This document shows, piece after piece, positions 51,480 through 63,901 of a DNA stretch of 64,000 bases. Every line of letters starts with the position of its first letter. Positions within the stretch are counted from its first letter, which is position 1. A program made the position numbers and the translations under genes. Below the pieces are notes generated by a model. It ran no database searches. It had not been told where the DNA came from and saw nothing but the letters and a program-made list of their open reading frames with translations. The stretch is from positions 186,001 through 250,000 of the forward strand of contig JAJRQK010000029.1 of the NCBI GenBank assembly GCA_024280295.1, given 5' to 3'. The DNA is from Bacteroidota bacterium (lineage in GTDB: Bacteria > Bacteroidota > Bacteroidia > Flavobacteriales_D > Crocinitomicaceae).

Positions 51480-52160
51480 ATGAAGATTGTCATCGCTGAT
51501 AGTAATGAACTTGTACGGTTAGGAATTCGCACTGCGATGAAGAATAATGCTGATACTGAAATTGTTGGAGAGGCATCTGCTAGTGAAGAATTACTTGAGA
51601 TCATTGACAATTTTGGAACTGATGTTATTGTAATTGATTATACCTCTGACGGCTTTGAAATCGATGTGCTCCCAAAAATACTTAGAAAACATCCTAGTGT
51701 CAAAGTATTAGCAATTACTCCTGAACAATCAGCAACTACTCTTGTAAACGCATTGAAACTGGGAGTTATGAGTTATGTTAAAAAAGATTGCTCACTCTCT
51801 GAAATTGTTGATGCAGTTAAGGAAACGGGAAAGGGAAATAAATTCTTTTGTGGTCAGATTTTAGAGACTATCCATGAGGCGAACTTGGATGTAGATGATA
51901 TCGACTTTGATGCATTTTCATGCGAACCTATTATTCTTTCTAAGCGCGAATTGGAAATTATCGTTCTAATTGCTGAAGGCTTTACCAATAACGTAATCGC
52001 CGAACAACTGTTCTTGAGTAATCATACCATCAACACACACCGCAAAAATATTATGTCTAAACTTGGTGTTAGAAATACTGCGGGTATTGTAATGTACGCT
52101 GTGAAAACGAACCTTATCTCGCCAAATAAATTCTTATTCGCAGGAGAAACGAATGGCTAA
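51480..52160 (+). CDS. NarL/FixJ-type response regulator (receiver + LuxR HTH)
   Basis: 226 residues. A receiver domain (about 1-120) has the phospho-acceptor Asp in DVIVIDYTSDGF (near 54) and the Lys in GVMSYVKKDCS (near 100). The N-terminal acidic pocket reads IADSNELVR, where the usual two Asp are reduced to one plus Ser. A LuxR-type HTH follows, with LSKRELEIIVLIAEGFTNNVIAEQLFLSNHTINTHRKNIMSKLGVRN (about 157-203). It binds DNA, perhaps under control of a histidine kinase not encoded here. Monocistronic. Confidence 0.92.
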   Translation: MKIVIADSNELVRLGIRTAMKNNADTEIVGEASASEELLEIIDNFGTDVIVIDYTSDGFEIDVLPKILRKHPSVKVLAITPEQSATTLVNALKLGVMSYVKKDCSLSEIVDAVKETGKGNKFFCGQILETIHEANLDVDDIDFDAFSCEPIILSKRELEIIVLIAEGFTNNVIAEQLFLSNHTINTHRKNIMSKLGVRNTAGIVMYAVKTNLISPNKFLFAGETNG

Positions 52161-52241
52161 TTTGACTTCATTCTAATAAAAACGTATATTTCATTGAACC
52201 TTATCTGTATTTGAATGTACTTGATGATAAATTGTGACATT

Positions 52242-53588
52242 ATGCGCATTTTAATTGTACTTATATCCTCATTAATTGGTGGTCATCTATTGGCTCAAGC
52301 AGAAACTGAGATTCATAATAATTCTATTGAGCCTGCTAAAAATGAATTTAATATTGAAGTTTCAGAAGAAGAGTTGTTTCAAGATTCTATGCTTCTTGAT
52401 TTAGATGAAGAGGTTAATAGACAGGAGCGTCGAGACTTCAGAAAAGAGAAAGCTTCACGAGAAATGAAGCCAGATAAAAAAAATGAACTACTAGTATCTC
52501 CAGCATCAGAAATTAGTATTAATAAGTACGATAGTGTTCATGATGAGTCAGTACCATCTCAAACCCCAGGTGCTTTTGGAATATCAACAGAAGGAAATGC
52601 TCAAGATGCGATTATTCCAGTTGTTAGAGGGACAGAGGTGTATACTACGAAGTCTAAAATATTCTCTAAGACGAATGAGCGTTCAAACATGCAGAGACAG
52701 CAGCGGTCTCCTTCGTATGAACAGCAGTTGGAGATGGATGCTGCCGTTAACTATTTTGAAATCAATGACCCTTCTTCTTTTGAGTACAATTATTTTAAAT
52801 ACACCGCTGGAAATTATGACGTTTCGCTTTACCCAAATTTGGAAGTAGCAGAATTGGCAAGACCCAATAATTCAGATGTGCATATCCAAATGGCAGGCTA
52901 TTACATGATCAAGGATGAATCAGACAGTGCTCTCGTTTACATGGATAAGTTGATTGATTCTGAAAGATTAACGACTAATGTGGTTGAGTATGCATCCGAT
53001 GTCTTACGATCAGTTCCAGAGGAGGGAATTCTAATCACTCATGGTTTCGATGATAGTTATGGTGCCTATTACGCGCAACAAAAAAATGAAATTCGGACGG
53101 ATGTCACACTAATGTCTCTGGATTTTATGCAAAGTGAATTTTACAGAGAGTCTCTTGAGGATGAAGGATATAAATTACCTAAATCAGAAGTCATAAACGT
53201 AGGTTTTTTAAATGCTTTTTGTGCAATGAATGCAGATAAGAATCTGAGTATTGCATTAACGACACCTAAAGAATACTTCAAACCGATGAAGGGGAAGCTT
53301 TTTATAGTTGGACTGGTTTTTGAGTATCACAAAGATACGTTCGATAACTTTTATTCGAATGACTACTTGTGGAACGAACAATTTACAAAAGATTTAATAG
53401 CCAATCCTGTTGACGAAAAAGGTAAGCAGTTGTCTGCTAATTACTTGCCGATGCTTCTGTACCTTAGAAAAGTATATGCACAAAAAGGTGAGGATGCTAA
53501 GAAAGACGAAATGGATCGAGTCACTGATCAGATTGGAGTGCAAAGTAATAAATACGAACAAGTGCAAAAGGTGAAAGCAGCGTACTAA
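52242..53588 (+). CDS. Secreted protein of unknown function, C-terminal part resembling the DUF2723 tail
   Basis: 448 residues from ATG 52242 (MRILIVLISSLIGGHLLAQ signal peptide); earlier ATGs at 52215 and 52224 precede the signal. After a long low-complexity, acidic and Ser-rich linker (about 20-165) comes a folded part: HIQMAGYYMIKDESDSALVYMDKLI (TPR-like), then EGILITHGFDDSYGAYYAQQKNEIRTDVTLMSLDFM (about 275-310). This last stretch resembles the soluble end of DUF2723 membrane glycosyltransferases (ILFTNGDNDTFPLWYAQ..IRxDV pattern). No membrane spans of that family are present. It directly precedes the sigma factor gene (adjacent codons). Function unknown. Confidence 0.75.
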   Translation: MRILIVLISSLIGGHLLAQAETEIHNNSIEPAKNEFNIEVSEEELFQDSMLLDLDEEVNRQERRDFRKEKASREMKPDKKNELLVSPASEISINKYDSVHDESVPSQTPGAFGISTEGNAQDAIIPVVRGTEVYTTKSKIFSKTNERSNMQRQQRSPSYEQQLEMDAAVNYFEINDPSSFEYNYFKYTAGNYDVSLYPNLEVAELARPNNSDVHIQMAGYYMIKDESDSALVYMDKLIDSERLTTNVVEYASDVLRSVPEEGILITHGFDDSYGAYYAQQKNEIRTDVTLMSLDFMQSEFYRESLEDEGYKLPKSEVINVGFLNAFCAMNADKNLSIALTTPKEYFKPMKGKLFIVGLVFEYHKDTFDNFYSNDYLWNEQFTKDLIANPVDEKGKQLSANYLPMLLYLRKVYAQKGEDAKKDEMDRVTDQIGVQSNKYEQVQKVKAAY

Positions 53589-54179
53589 GTGAGGTTAATC
53601 AAACCTCAATATAAGTCATTGTCTGACGAGGAGCTTATGATAGCCGTAGGTAAAGGTGATAAACGCGCCTTTGACGAAATCTATGTGCGTTATTCTGGAC
53701 CTTTACTAGGATACTTCATACGCATGCTCTGGAAAGACAGAGAGAAAGGAGAAGATTTTGTACATGATATTTTTGCGAAAATTATCCGGAAACCTGAATT
53801 GTTCGATCCGACGCGTAAATTCAAAACATGGATTTATTCTGTTGCGAACAATATGTGTAAAAATGAGTATAAGAAACAGGAAGTGCGCAAAAATACTTCA
53901 AATGGATTGGATACTCACTATACTGTTAGTGATGTTAACGCTAACGTCTTAAGTGAAGTTCAAGATAGTCAGTTTAGATCAGAATTTGAGCAGAGTTTGC
54001 AAGACTTGGACGAAAAGCACAGCGGAGTATTTAAATTAAGACACATCGATGGTCTTTCAATTAAAGAGATTGCAGATGTGCTTGCTATTAGCGATGGAAC
54101 AGTAAAGTCGAGACTGTTTTATGCAACTAAATATCTCGCAGCAAGTTTAAAAGATTTTAATCCCGTAATGAATAGATAA
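53589..54179 (+). CDS. ECF RNA polymerase sigma factor
   Basis: 196 residues from GTG 53589, directly after the previous stop. Region 2 is DEELMIAVGKGDKRAFDEIYVRYSGPLLGYFIRM with DREKGEDFVHDIFAKIIRKPELFDP (about 12-75). Region 4 has LDEKHSGVFKLRHIDGLSIKEIADVLAISDGTVKSRLF (about 140-177). A linker of charged residues separates them. It is an extracytoplasmic-function sigma factor. Its small neighbour downstream, with a single membrane span, could be the anti-sigma partner. The promoter target is unknown. It is the middle gene of a three-gene unit. Confidence 0.93.
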   Translation: MRLIKPQYKSLSDEELMIAVGKGDKRAFDEIYVRYSGPLLGYFIRMLWKDREKGEDFVHDIFAKIIRKPELFDPTRKFKTWIYSVANNMCKNEYKKQEVRKNTSNGLDTHYTVSDVNANVLSEVQDSQFRSEFEQSLQDLDEKHSGVFKLRHIDGLSIKEIADVLAISDGTVKSRLFYATKYLAASLKDFNPVMNR

Positions 54180-54180
54180 T

Positions 54181-54906
54181 ATGGAAAGGGACGTTTTTGA
54201 AATAGTAGTAGAAAAGGATTATATAGCCTTATCTCCTGAAGAGCGCATTGAGTTGAAGAACTATTGCAGTACGGAAGAGGAGTATAATCAATTGAAGCGG
54301 GTATTGGTTGGAATGAACACCATGGATTGGACAAATCCAAAACCTAAGGATGAAACAAAGGAGAGGCTAGATGTGCTTTTTGCACAATCTTACCCCAAAG
54401 CAGCAGTTCCATGGTATAATGCTGCCCTTGTTGTATTGATTCCAAGAGATAAGCCGATTTATAGACAGCCGTTATTACAAATTGCAGCACTTGCATTGCT
54501 CGTATTTTTAACGGTACCGTTCTTGCAACCAGAGAATTCGAATTCAAATCAAGCTTTAGTTGCAGAAAATACAACTCAGAAAAGTGAAGAGTTTAAAAAT
54601 GAGGATCGTTTAACCGAAATTCAGACTGTGCAAGATAGTGAAGTTGCTACAAGAAGTGATGATAATGTCATTGAGCCAATTTCTGATGGTGTCAGATCTA
54701 ATTCTTTAGCAGCTACTGGTGGTGGTTCAAGCAGAGAGGGTGCGAATGAGTTTGTTGGATTGTCAAGCCCTGAAGCTACTGTTATGTCTGTTCCAGTTTC
54801 CAATCATCCAGATGGTGTATTTATAGCTGAAGAGGCCATCGCTTATTCGCTACCTGCGAGTGATCAACCTGATGATGTTATGGATTTATTAACCACAACT
54901 TTTTGA
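54181..54906 (+). CDS. Single-span membrane protein, possible anti-sigma factor
   Basis: 241 residues, starting one base after the sigma gene stop. The N-terminal cytosolic part (about 1-98) includes EERIELKNYCSTEEEYNQLKRVL. A hydrophobic segment (LLQIAALALLVFLTVPFL, about 98-115) follows, then a Ser/Asn/Glu-rich extracytoplasmic tail of about 125 residues with repeated PVSNHPDG and PASDQPDD elements. The single-span topology and sigma-gene neighbour fit an anti-sigma factor, but no ZAS zinc-binding motif or other known anti-sigma domain is evident. It may instead be a target or sensor. The operon has no visible terminator. Confidence 0.65.
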   Translation: MERDVFEIVVEKDYIALSPEERIELKNYCSTEEEYNQLKRVLVGMNTMDWTNPKPKDETKERLDVLFAQSYPKAAVPWYNAALVVLIPRDKPIYRQPLLQIAALALLVFLTVPFLQPENSNSNQALVAENTTQKSEEFKNEDRLTEIQTVQDSEVATRSDDNVIEPISDGVRSNSLAATGGGSSREGANEFVGLSSPEATVMSVPVSNHPDGVFIAEEAIAYSLPASDQPDDVMDLLTTTF

Positions 54907-54913
54907 TTCTATA

Positions 54914-55744
54914 CTATAATTTGAGAACGAAATGTTCCTTTTCTTGATTTGGTCGCCTGGCAACTATTCCAATGCGGAAATGATCAATTGTCAGATGGTA
55001 ATTCGGATCTTCTACAATAGAGTTCCATGCCTTAAGCATTGACTTACTCCAACGAATATCATCAAGAACAAATAGTGTTTCATCATGCGTGATTTCAGAT
55101 AGTCGATTCATGTAATCCAATAGAGCATCACCGTCATGATGACCGTCAACAAACACGAGATCGAATTTAATAGAATTCTCTTTTTTTAAGTAATCATCAA
55201 AAGTTGAGTGAATGCTTTGAATAGATTTGAGATCTCCTAAATGTTCCAACGCTCTATTTCTTGTATTTTCACAAGCTTCAACTGTGGTGATAAATGCATT
55301 AGGGTTTCCAAGTATTAAATAATTAGTTCCAATACCAAGAGATGTTCCGAATTCTAAAATTTTATTCGGTTTATAATGCCTTGATAATTGATAGAGAAGT
55401 TTGCCGTACTTACCAAAGGATGAACTATTTCTAAAAATAGCAGATACTTTTCGATCATTTCCCATCCTTCTCGAACCTACGCCGAAATCTTGTATTGTGA
55501 TGATTGAGTTGTCGCTAGAAATTACTTGCGCTAAATTTTTAATCTCAATTTTATCCGATTCACTAATCGATTTTTTCAAACATACGTCGATATAATCATA
55601 CACAAATGGTGAATGAATACCGTGTCGTCCTTTAGCAATCCAACGATATTTTATATATTCGAGCGCTGCAATCAATTGTTGCAAATTAAAGAATCTTTTA
55701 CAATTAAAATGGGGGAGGAAGAGAAGAGTGCGATTTCTGTTCAA
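54914..55744 (-). CDS. Class I SAM-dependent methyltransferase (O-methyltransferase-like)
   Basis: 276 residues to ATG 55744; the conserved part begins near LEYIKYRWIAKGRHGIHSPFVYDYI, so a TTG start at about 55684 is also possible. The SAM loop is ILEFGTSLGIGTNYLILG (about 130-147). TTVEACENTR and LVFVDGHHDGDALLDY (about 195-210) resemble catechol-O-methyltransferase-like or class I O-methyltransferases of Bacteroidota. The substrate is unknown. The 5' end overlaps the start of the divergent DUF4301 gene by 36 bp if the ATG is used, so at most one of the two starts is correct or the two genes truly overlap. Confidence 0.8.
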   Translation of the reverse strand: MNRNRTLLFLPHFNCKRFFNLQQLIAALEYIKYRWIAKGRHGIHSPFVYDYIDVCLKKSISESDKIEIKNLAQVISSDNSIITIQDFGVGSRRMGNDRKVSAIFRNSSSFGKYGKLLYQLSRHYKPNKILEFGTSLGIGTNYLILGNPNAFITTVEACENTRNRALEHLGDLKSIQSIHSTFDDYLKKENSIKFDLVFVDGHHDGDALLDYMNRLSEITHDETLFVLDDIRWSKSMLKAWNSIVEDPNYHLTIDHFRIGIVARRPNQEKEHFVLKL

Positions 55745-57094
55745 AAAAAGCAGGTTTTTGAAATAATACCTGAAGTTGAATTGATTGATGTGTGCTCAAT
55801 TGGGACTGGGTTAATGACTCTTTCAGATAATCAGAAACATGAGGCTATATTAGCTTTTAAGGAGATTGACGAAGTGATTTCATACTTTATTCCAGCATCT
55901 GGATCTGGCTCAAGAATGTTTAATAGTCTTCATCAATTTATTGAGACGAAAGAACAAAATCCCGAAAGTGCTCGTTTTTTTAAGGAACTAAAGAACCTTG
56001 CTCTCTATCAGAAATTGCCTCAGACTACTCGTGAAAAATTAGAAAAAATAGATCTTGTTTCACTTGCGCACTACTTCTTGCATGCCGAAGGACTTAACCT
56101 AAGTGAAACTCCGAAAGGATTAATTGCTTTTCATCAAGTTGGCAATAGTGTGCTAAATCCTTTTCAAAATCACTCATTACAAGCTGCTAAATTATTTCCT
56201 GATGGAGTGAAAATGCATTTCACTGTGGATGCTAAATCCGAAGCTGATATTCTATTTAGTATCAGTGGTGTGCTTGGAGGACAGCTTAATAAATTGAATC
56301 TTAGTTTCTCCGTTCAGGACCCGGAAACTCATGCGTATTGTTTCGATGATAATCAAGAATTGATAATTGTAGATGATCAACCGTTGCGAAGACCAGCCGG
56401 ACATGGGGCACTTTTAAAAAACTTAAATGAAATCGAAGCGGATATTGTTTTAATTAAAAATATTGATAATATCCAACATCCAAGTAGAACTGAGGTATCC
56501 AATGATGTTTCGAGATATTTGATTGGTACTCTGAAAGTTTTTCAAAATGAATTGAGAAAGTTAAATGAAGATTTTAGCTTATTAGAATTGAGAAACCTGA
56601 ATAATAAATATCAATGGCTTTCGAGCGAGGTAGTTGAAGATCTGACGGCTTCGCAATTTATAGAACTTGTTTCACGACCTATTCGTGTTTGCGGGATGGT
56701 GAAGAATGAAGGCGAGCCAGGTGGAGGCCCTTTTTGGGTGAAGGATGATCTTGGTGCGACAAAACAAATAGTTGAGAAAGTTCAGATAGCTTCTGATGAT
56801 AGCCAACAGGAAATTATGTCGGAGAGTAGTCATTTTAATCCTGTATTAATCGCTTTAGCAAAATCAGATTTAGATGGGAACCCTCTAAACTTGGAGAAAT
56901 ATAGTAATCAAGACAAATACCTTAATGTCAAAAAAACATATAAAGGAAAATCAATTTATTTTCGTGAATTACCGGGTCTTTGGAATGGTGGAATGTATCA
57001 TTGGAACACGCTATATATTGAAGTGCCGCCGGAAGTTTTTAGTCCTGTTAAATCAGTACTAGATTTGTTGAACCCACTTCATAATGAAGCTTAG
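55709..57094 (+). CDS. DUF4301 family protein
   Basis: 461 residues from ATG 55709 (MGEEEKSAISVQ); the open frame to 55613 extends 32 residues further upstream. Core motifs are FIPASGSGSRMF (about 60-71), GVLGGQLNKLNLSFSVQ, RRPAGHGALLKNLNEI (about 228-243), RPIRVCGMVKNEGEPGGGPFWV (about 325-346) and RELPGLWNGGMYHWNTLYIEVP near the end. The pattern GHGALL, with NEGEPGGGPFW, is characteristic of this family. The ends resemble nucleotidyltransferase-like folds. Function unknown. It overlaps the convergent DUF58 gene by 4 bp. Confidence 0.9.
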   Translation: MGEEEKSAISVQKKQVFEIIPEVELIDVCSIGTGLMTLSDNQKHEAILAFKEIDEVISYFIPASGSGSRMFNSLHQFIETKEQNPESARFFKELKNLALYQKLPQTTREKLEKIDLVSLAHYFLHAEGLNLSETPKGLIAFHQVGNSVLNPFQNHSLQAAKLFPDGVKMHFTVDAKSEADILFSISGVLGGQLNKLNLSFSVQDPETHAYCFDDNQELIIVDDQPLRRPAGHGALLKNLNEIEADIVLIKNIDNIQHPSRTEVSNDVSRYLIGTLKVFQNELRKLNEDFSLLELRNLNNKYQWLSSEVVEDLTASQFIELVSRPIRVCGMVKNEGEPGGGPFWVKDDLGATKQIVEKVQIASDDSQQEIMSESSHFNPVLIALAKSDLDGNPLNLEKYSNQDKYLNVKKTYKGKSIYFRELPGLWNGGMYHWNTLYIEVPPEVFSPVKSVLDLLNPLHNEA

Positions 57095-58011
57095 TGCAGT
57101 TTTTGCCGCTTCAATAAGTACTTCAGAAGAACATCATTATAACCTTTTCCTATGTCTGCGGGCATAAAATCAATAGAGTAATCTGCACACTTCATCGAAA
57201 GTTCAGCAAAATATGTCTTGATTGCTTCGGTGTACTTCTCTTTAAGTTGACTGGGCTGCAATTTCACTTTCTCTCCCGTTTCCATGTCTACAAACTGATA
57301 AGGACGGTTTTCAAATTCAAATTCAACCTCGGAAGAATGATCCACTGTATGAAAAAGTATGACTTCGTGTTTGTTATGTTTAAGATGCTGAAGTGCTTGA
57401 AAAAACTCATCCATTTTTGTTGGATCGTCCAGTAAATCAGAGAAAATAATGATCAAACTTCTTTTATGGCAGAGTTCGGCTATATCATGTATAGATTGAA
57501 TTGTAGAAGCTACTTTATGTTCTCCTTTTGAATAATTCGTCAGTTGTTTTTCAAGCTCACTGTATAAGTAGCGATGATGACGTTGAGAAGACTTGGCTGG
57601 AGTGTGAATGTCTAATTTATCCGTAAATAGCGTAATTCCCACAGCGTCTCGTTGCTTTCTTAAAAGTTCGATGATTGAAGCAGCAGCGTAAACTGAGAAT
57701 TCGAGTTTGTTCTCTGGTTTGTCAACTGGATAAAGCATCGATGTAGAGCAATCAATTACAATTTGACAGCGCAGGTTTGTTTCTTCTTCGTATCGCTTGG
57801 TAAAAAGCTTTTCCGTTCTTGCATATAATTTCCAATCAATATGACGTGTAGAATCACCTTTGTTATAGATTCTATGTTCTGCAAATTCGACAGAGAATCC
57901 ATGAAATGGACTCTTGTGTAATCCAGTAATAAACCCTTCCACGACTTGTTTTGCGAGAAGTTCTAGATTTCCGAATTGGGCAAGTTTATTGCGATTGATA
58001 GATTCACTCAT
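57091..58011 (-). CDS. DUF58 domain protein (vWA-like, MoxR-associated type)
   Basis: 306 residues. The DUF58 signature YNKGDSTRHIDWKLYARTEKLFTKRYEEETNL (about 51-82) is clear. Next is a vWA-like core starting IVIDCSTSMLYPV (about 86-98), with a MIDAS-like DxSxS pattern. RSLIIIFSDLLDD (about 182-194) supplies another core strand. DUF58 genes usually accompany MoxR ATPases and BatA-type genes; none are within the window, so the partner lies elsewhere. It converges on the DUF4301 gene with overlapping stop codons. Confidence 0.9.
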   Translation of the reverse strand: MSESINRNKLAQFGNLELLAKQVVEGFITGLHKSPFHGFSVEFAEHRIYNKGDSTRHIDWKLYARTEKLFTKRYEEETNLRCQIVIDCSTSMLYPVDKPENKLEFSVYAAASIIELLRKQRDAVGITLFTDKLDIHTPAKSSQRHHRYLYSELEKQLTNYSKGEHKVASTIQSIHDIAELCHKRSLIIIFSDLLDDPTKMDEFFQALQHLKHNKHEVILFHTVDHSSEVEFEFENRPYQFVDMETGEKVKLQPSQLKEKYTEAIKTYFAELSMKCADYSIDFMPADIGKGYNDVLLKYLLKRQKLH

Positions 58012-58034
58012 TGAAATAAAGATACAAAATTATG

Positions 58035-58928
58035 TCACTTGTGATTCTTAATGAGCGCGTTTATTAGAACACTCAACATGACAATGATGATTCCTATATC
58101 GACAAGAATACTCAAAGTTTCATCAAATAGGAGGAAGCCGATTAGAAATGCATAAATCGCTCCAATATATTGAACTGGAGCAATCACAGCTGCTGACCCT
58201 GAGTGAAATGCTCGTGTCAAAAGAATCTGAGCAAGTTGTGTGAATAAACCAATAATCAGCAAAAAAAGCCATTCAATTCCACGGGGGAAAGTAAATTCCC
58301 AAAGACACATTAATGTCATCAATGGGATCGCAATCAATGGGAAATACATCACGATTGCTATTGGCGAATCTGTACTTTTTAGCTTGATGATAGCTGTATA
58401 GGCAATTCCTGAGAATACTGCTGAGAGAATTCCCATTCCGATCCAAAGTAAGGAAACGTCTTCTAGGTTCGATTTGGAGTTTATTAATTTATCATAAGCA
58501 ATGAGAGCAATACCAATGAAAGCAAATCCAACAAATATCCATTGAAGTGTTTTAATGCGTTCCTTTAGGATAATCATTGCGAAAATCAAAGTGAATATTG
58601 GCGCGAGGTATTGAACCGTTGTGGCAACTGCTAATGGGAGATGCTCGATCGTGTAAAAGAAGATTGTGAGCGCAATTGTACCTGCTAGTCCTCTGATGAT
58701 TAGCCATTTTTTATTGTTTCCCCAAGTTGGTAGCTTTCGGTATTTAATAACAGCAAAACTGATGATGAATGAGACAATTGATCGAGCTAAAACTAATTCA
58801 TGCCCTGGGTAATGCTGAATGCCATCAACCAAATCTTGATTCGGCCCAGCTCCCAATATTTTTACGAAAAAGTTAATGATCGCAAAGCAGATTCCCGAAA
58901 GAATCATATAAAAAATCCCTTTTTTCAC
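58035..58928 (-). CDS. EamA/DMT-superfamily transporter
   Basis: 297 residues with 10 hydrophobic segments in two EamA repeats (about 1-140 and 155-297). ALTIFFYTIEHLPLAVATTVQYLAPIFTLIFAMIILKERI (about 88-127) is a characteristic EamA segment, with the mirrored GSAAVIAPVQYIGAIYAFLIGFLLFDE in the second half. It would transport a small metabolite across the inner membrane; the substrate is unknown. It is separated by 23 bp from the DUF58 gene upstream of its stop. Above the start the minus strand reads TAGCTTTG, but too close to the ATG to serve as a promoter. Confidence 0.88.
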   Translation of the reverse strand: MKKGIFYMILSGICFAIINFFVKILGAGPNQDLVDGIQHYPGHELVLARSIVSFIISFAVIKYRKLPTWGNNKKWLIIRGLAGTIALTIFFYTIEHLPLAVATTVQYLAPIFTLIFAMIILKERIKTLQWIFVGFAFIGIALIAYDKLINSKSNLEDVSLLWIGMGILSAVFSGIAYTAIIKLKSTDSPIAIVMYFPLIAIPLMTLMCLWEFTFPRGIEWLFLLIIGLFTQLAQILLTRAFHSGSAAVIAPVQYIGAIYAFLIGFLLFDETLSILVDIGIIIVMLSVLINALIKNHK

Positions 58929-59017
58929 GGTGCAAAGCTAACCATTCGATCGACTAAGATGAACTTGAATGTACTACTGGTGAAATTATTTTGGTAGATT
59001 AGCGTTAATTAATCAAC

Positions 59018-59677
59018 GTGAAGAAAACTCTAATCATATTCTGTGTTCTTTGTTCTTTCGGCCAAGAGGTTGTAGCACAATCTATCACCCCAAAATTCAC
59101 GTATAATGTCGAGATTGGACTACCAGTAGCAACTGCCAATGATTTATTTGATGATGTTATGCAAGGTTTGGTTTCTGTTTCTACTTATGGACAATACGAA
59201 CTTCCGTTTGGATTAAATTTCGGTGGTGGAATCCATTATTCTTATTTTACTGTTAATGAATTTAGTGTGCCATCTCCTGTTTTTGGAGGTATTCACAGTG
59301 GTAGTGCTTTTGGTAAAATTGGTTGGGGGAAATTTCATAATGATAAATTCGCAACGGATTGGGGGATGAAATTTGGATACACACAAAACTATTTCACTAC
59401 AGATGTAAATAAGACAAACGGACTAAATCCTATTCAAGTTAATTCAAGTTTTACTGAGTTTGTTGCATCGTTTATATTGGCTGCTGATTCACGCAATTCT
59501 TACCGTTGGATTCTTGGTTATGGAGTTCAAGGATTTGGATTTCAGCCTTCTCATATTGGTCTAAACTCTAACGAAGGTTACGATCCTGCTGGATTTAATA
59601 AGGTTACTCAATATTTTGTAGTTGGCTTTGGTTATACATATTACTTTAGAAATAAAGAAACTGAAGGGGGGAATTAA
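59018..59677 (+). CDS. Outer-membrane beta-barrel protein, unknown function
   Basis: 219 residues from GTG 59018 (KKTLIIFCVLCSFGQEVVAQ signal peptide). Barrel strands include FTYNVEIGLPVATAND, YELPFGLNFGGGIHYSYFTV, FGKIGWGKFHNDKFATDWGMKFGYTQ, FVASFILAADSRNSYRWILGYGVQ and KVTQYFVVGFGYTYYF. This is the layout of the small outer-membrane barrels common in Bacteroidota. It lies 12 bp before prmC on the same strand. No specific function can be inferred. Confidence 0.75.
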   Translation: MKKTLIIFCVLCSFGQEVVAQSITPKFTYNVEIGLPVATANDLFDDVMQGLVSVSTYGQYELPFGLNFGGGIHYSYFTVNEFSVPSPVFGGIHSGSAFGKIGWGKFHNDKFATDWGMKFGYTQNYFTTDVNKTNGLNPIQVNSSFTEFVASFILAADSRNSYRWILGYGVQGFGFQPSHIGLNSNEGYDPAGFNKVTQYFVVGFGYTYYFRNKETEGGN

Positions 59678-59689
59678 TCTTGTTTTGAA

Positions 59690-63020
<3,331 letters not shown>

Positions 63021-63024
<4 letters not shown>

Positions 63025-63899
63025 ATAACCCTTTTGTAGGAACTGGCGTTGCGCTAGTCACACCATTTAATGACGATTTATCTATCGATTTTTCGGCTCT
63101 GAAAAGATTGGTTCGCTATCAAATTGAGAATGGAACGAATTTTTTAGTTGTACAAGGAACTACAGGTGAATCACCAACATTAAGTCAATCTGAGAAATTG
63201 GCAGTACTTGAAGTTGTCGCTGAAGAAAATAACGGTGAATTGCCTATTGTTTTTGGAGTTGGAGGCAATGATACGCGTGCAATTGGTGAGGCGGTTAAGA
63301 GTCTTCCCGATTCAGTCGATGGCATACTTTCCGTTTCTCCCTACTATAATAAACCACTGCAAGCCGGAATCATCGAGCATTTTAAACACATTGCTTCTTG
63401 TACTGATTTGCCAATCATATTATATAACGTCCCAGGTCGAACATCTTCTAATATGACTGCTGCAACAACGCTTGAACTTTCGAATGTAGAGAATATTGTT
63501 GCAGTGAAAGAAGCTTCTGGAGATTTTGCTCAAATTATGGAGATCGTCTACGCTAGGCCTAAAGGTTTTGGCGTGTTATCTGGCGATGATGCGATCATTA
63601 TGCCATTGATTTCTATTGGAGTGGATGGTGTGATTTCTGTTGTTGCTAATGCACTTCCTAGAAAATTTGCGAGCATGATAAAGAGTGCCTTAGATGGTGA
63701 TTTTGCATACGCAAAGGATCTTCACTATGATTTGATGCCGTCTACAACAATGTATTTTGCTGAAGGAAACCCTGGTGGAGTTAAAGTGTCATTGGAAGAA
63801 CAAGGATTAATGAAGACGACTATGCGATTACCGTTAGTTCCAGTTTCGAGCGAACTTGAATCTGCAATTCGAAAGGAAACAAAAAGAGTTTTAGCATAA
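63021..63899 (+). CDS. dapA: 4-hydroxy-tetrahydrodipicolinate synthase
   Basis: 292 residues, TIM-barrel. Motifs are VVQGTTGESPTLSQSEKL (about 42-59), SVSPYYNKPLQAG with the catalytic Tyr region (about 104-116), YNVPGRTSSNM (about 134-144) and VAVKEASGDF with the Schiff-base Lys (about 157-166). It condenses pyruvate with aspartate semialdehyde, the first committed step of lysine and diaminopimelate synthesis. It overlaps the previous gene by 4 bp, and a DHH phosphoesterase gene begins 2 bp after its stop. Confidence 0.96.
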
Positions 63900-63901
63900 T
63901 T

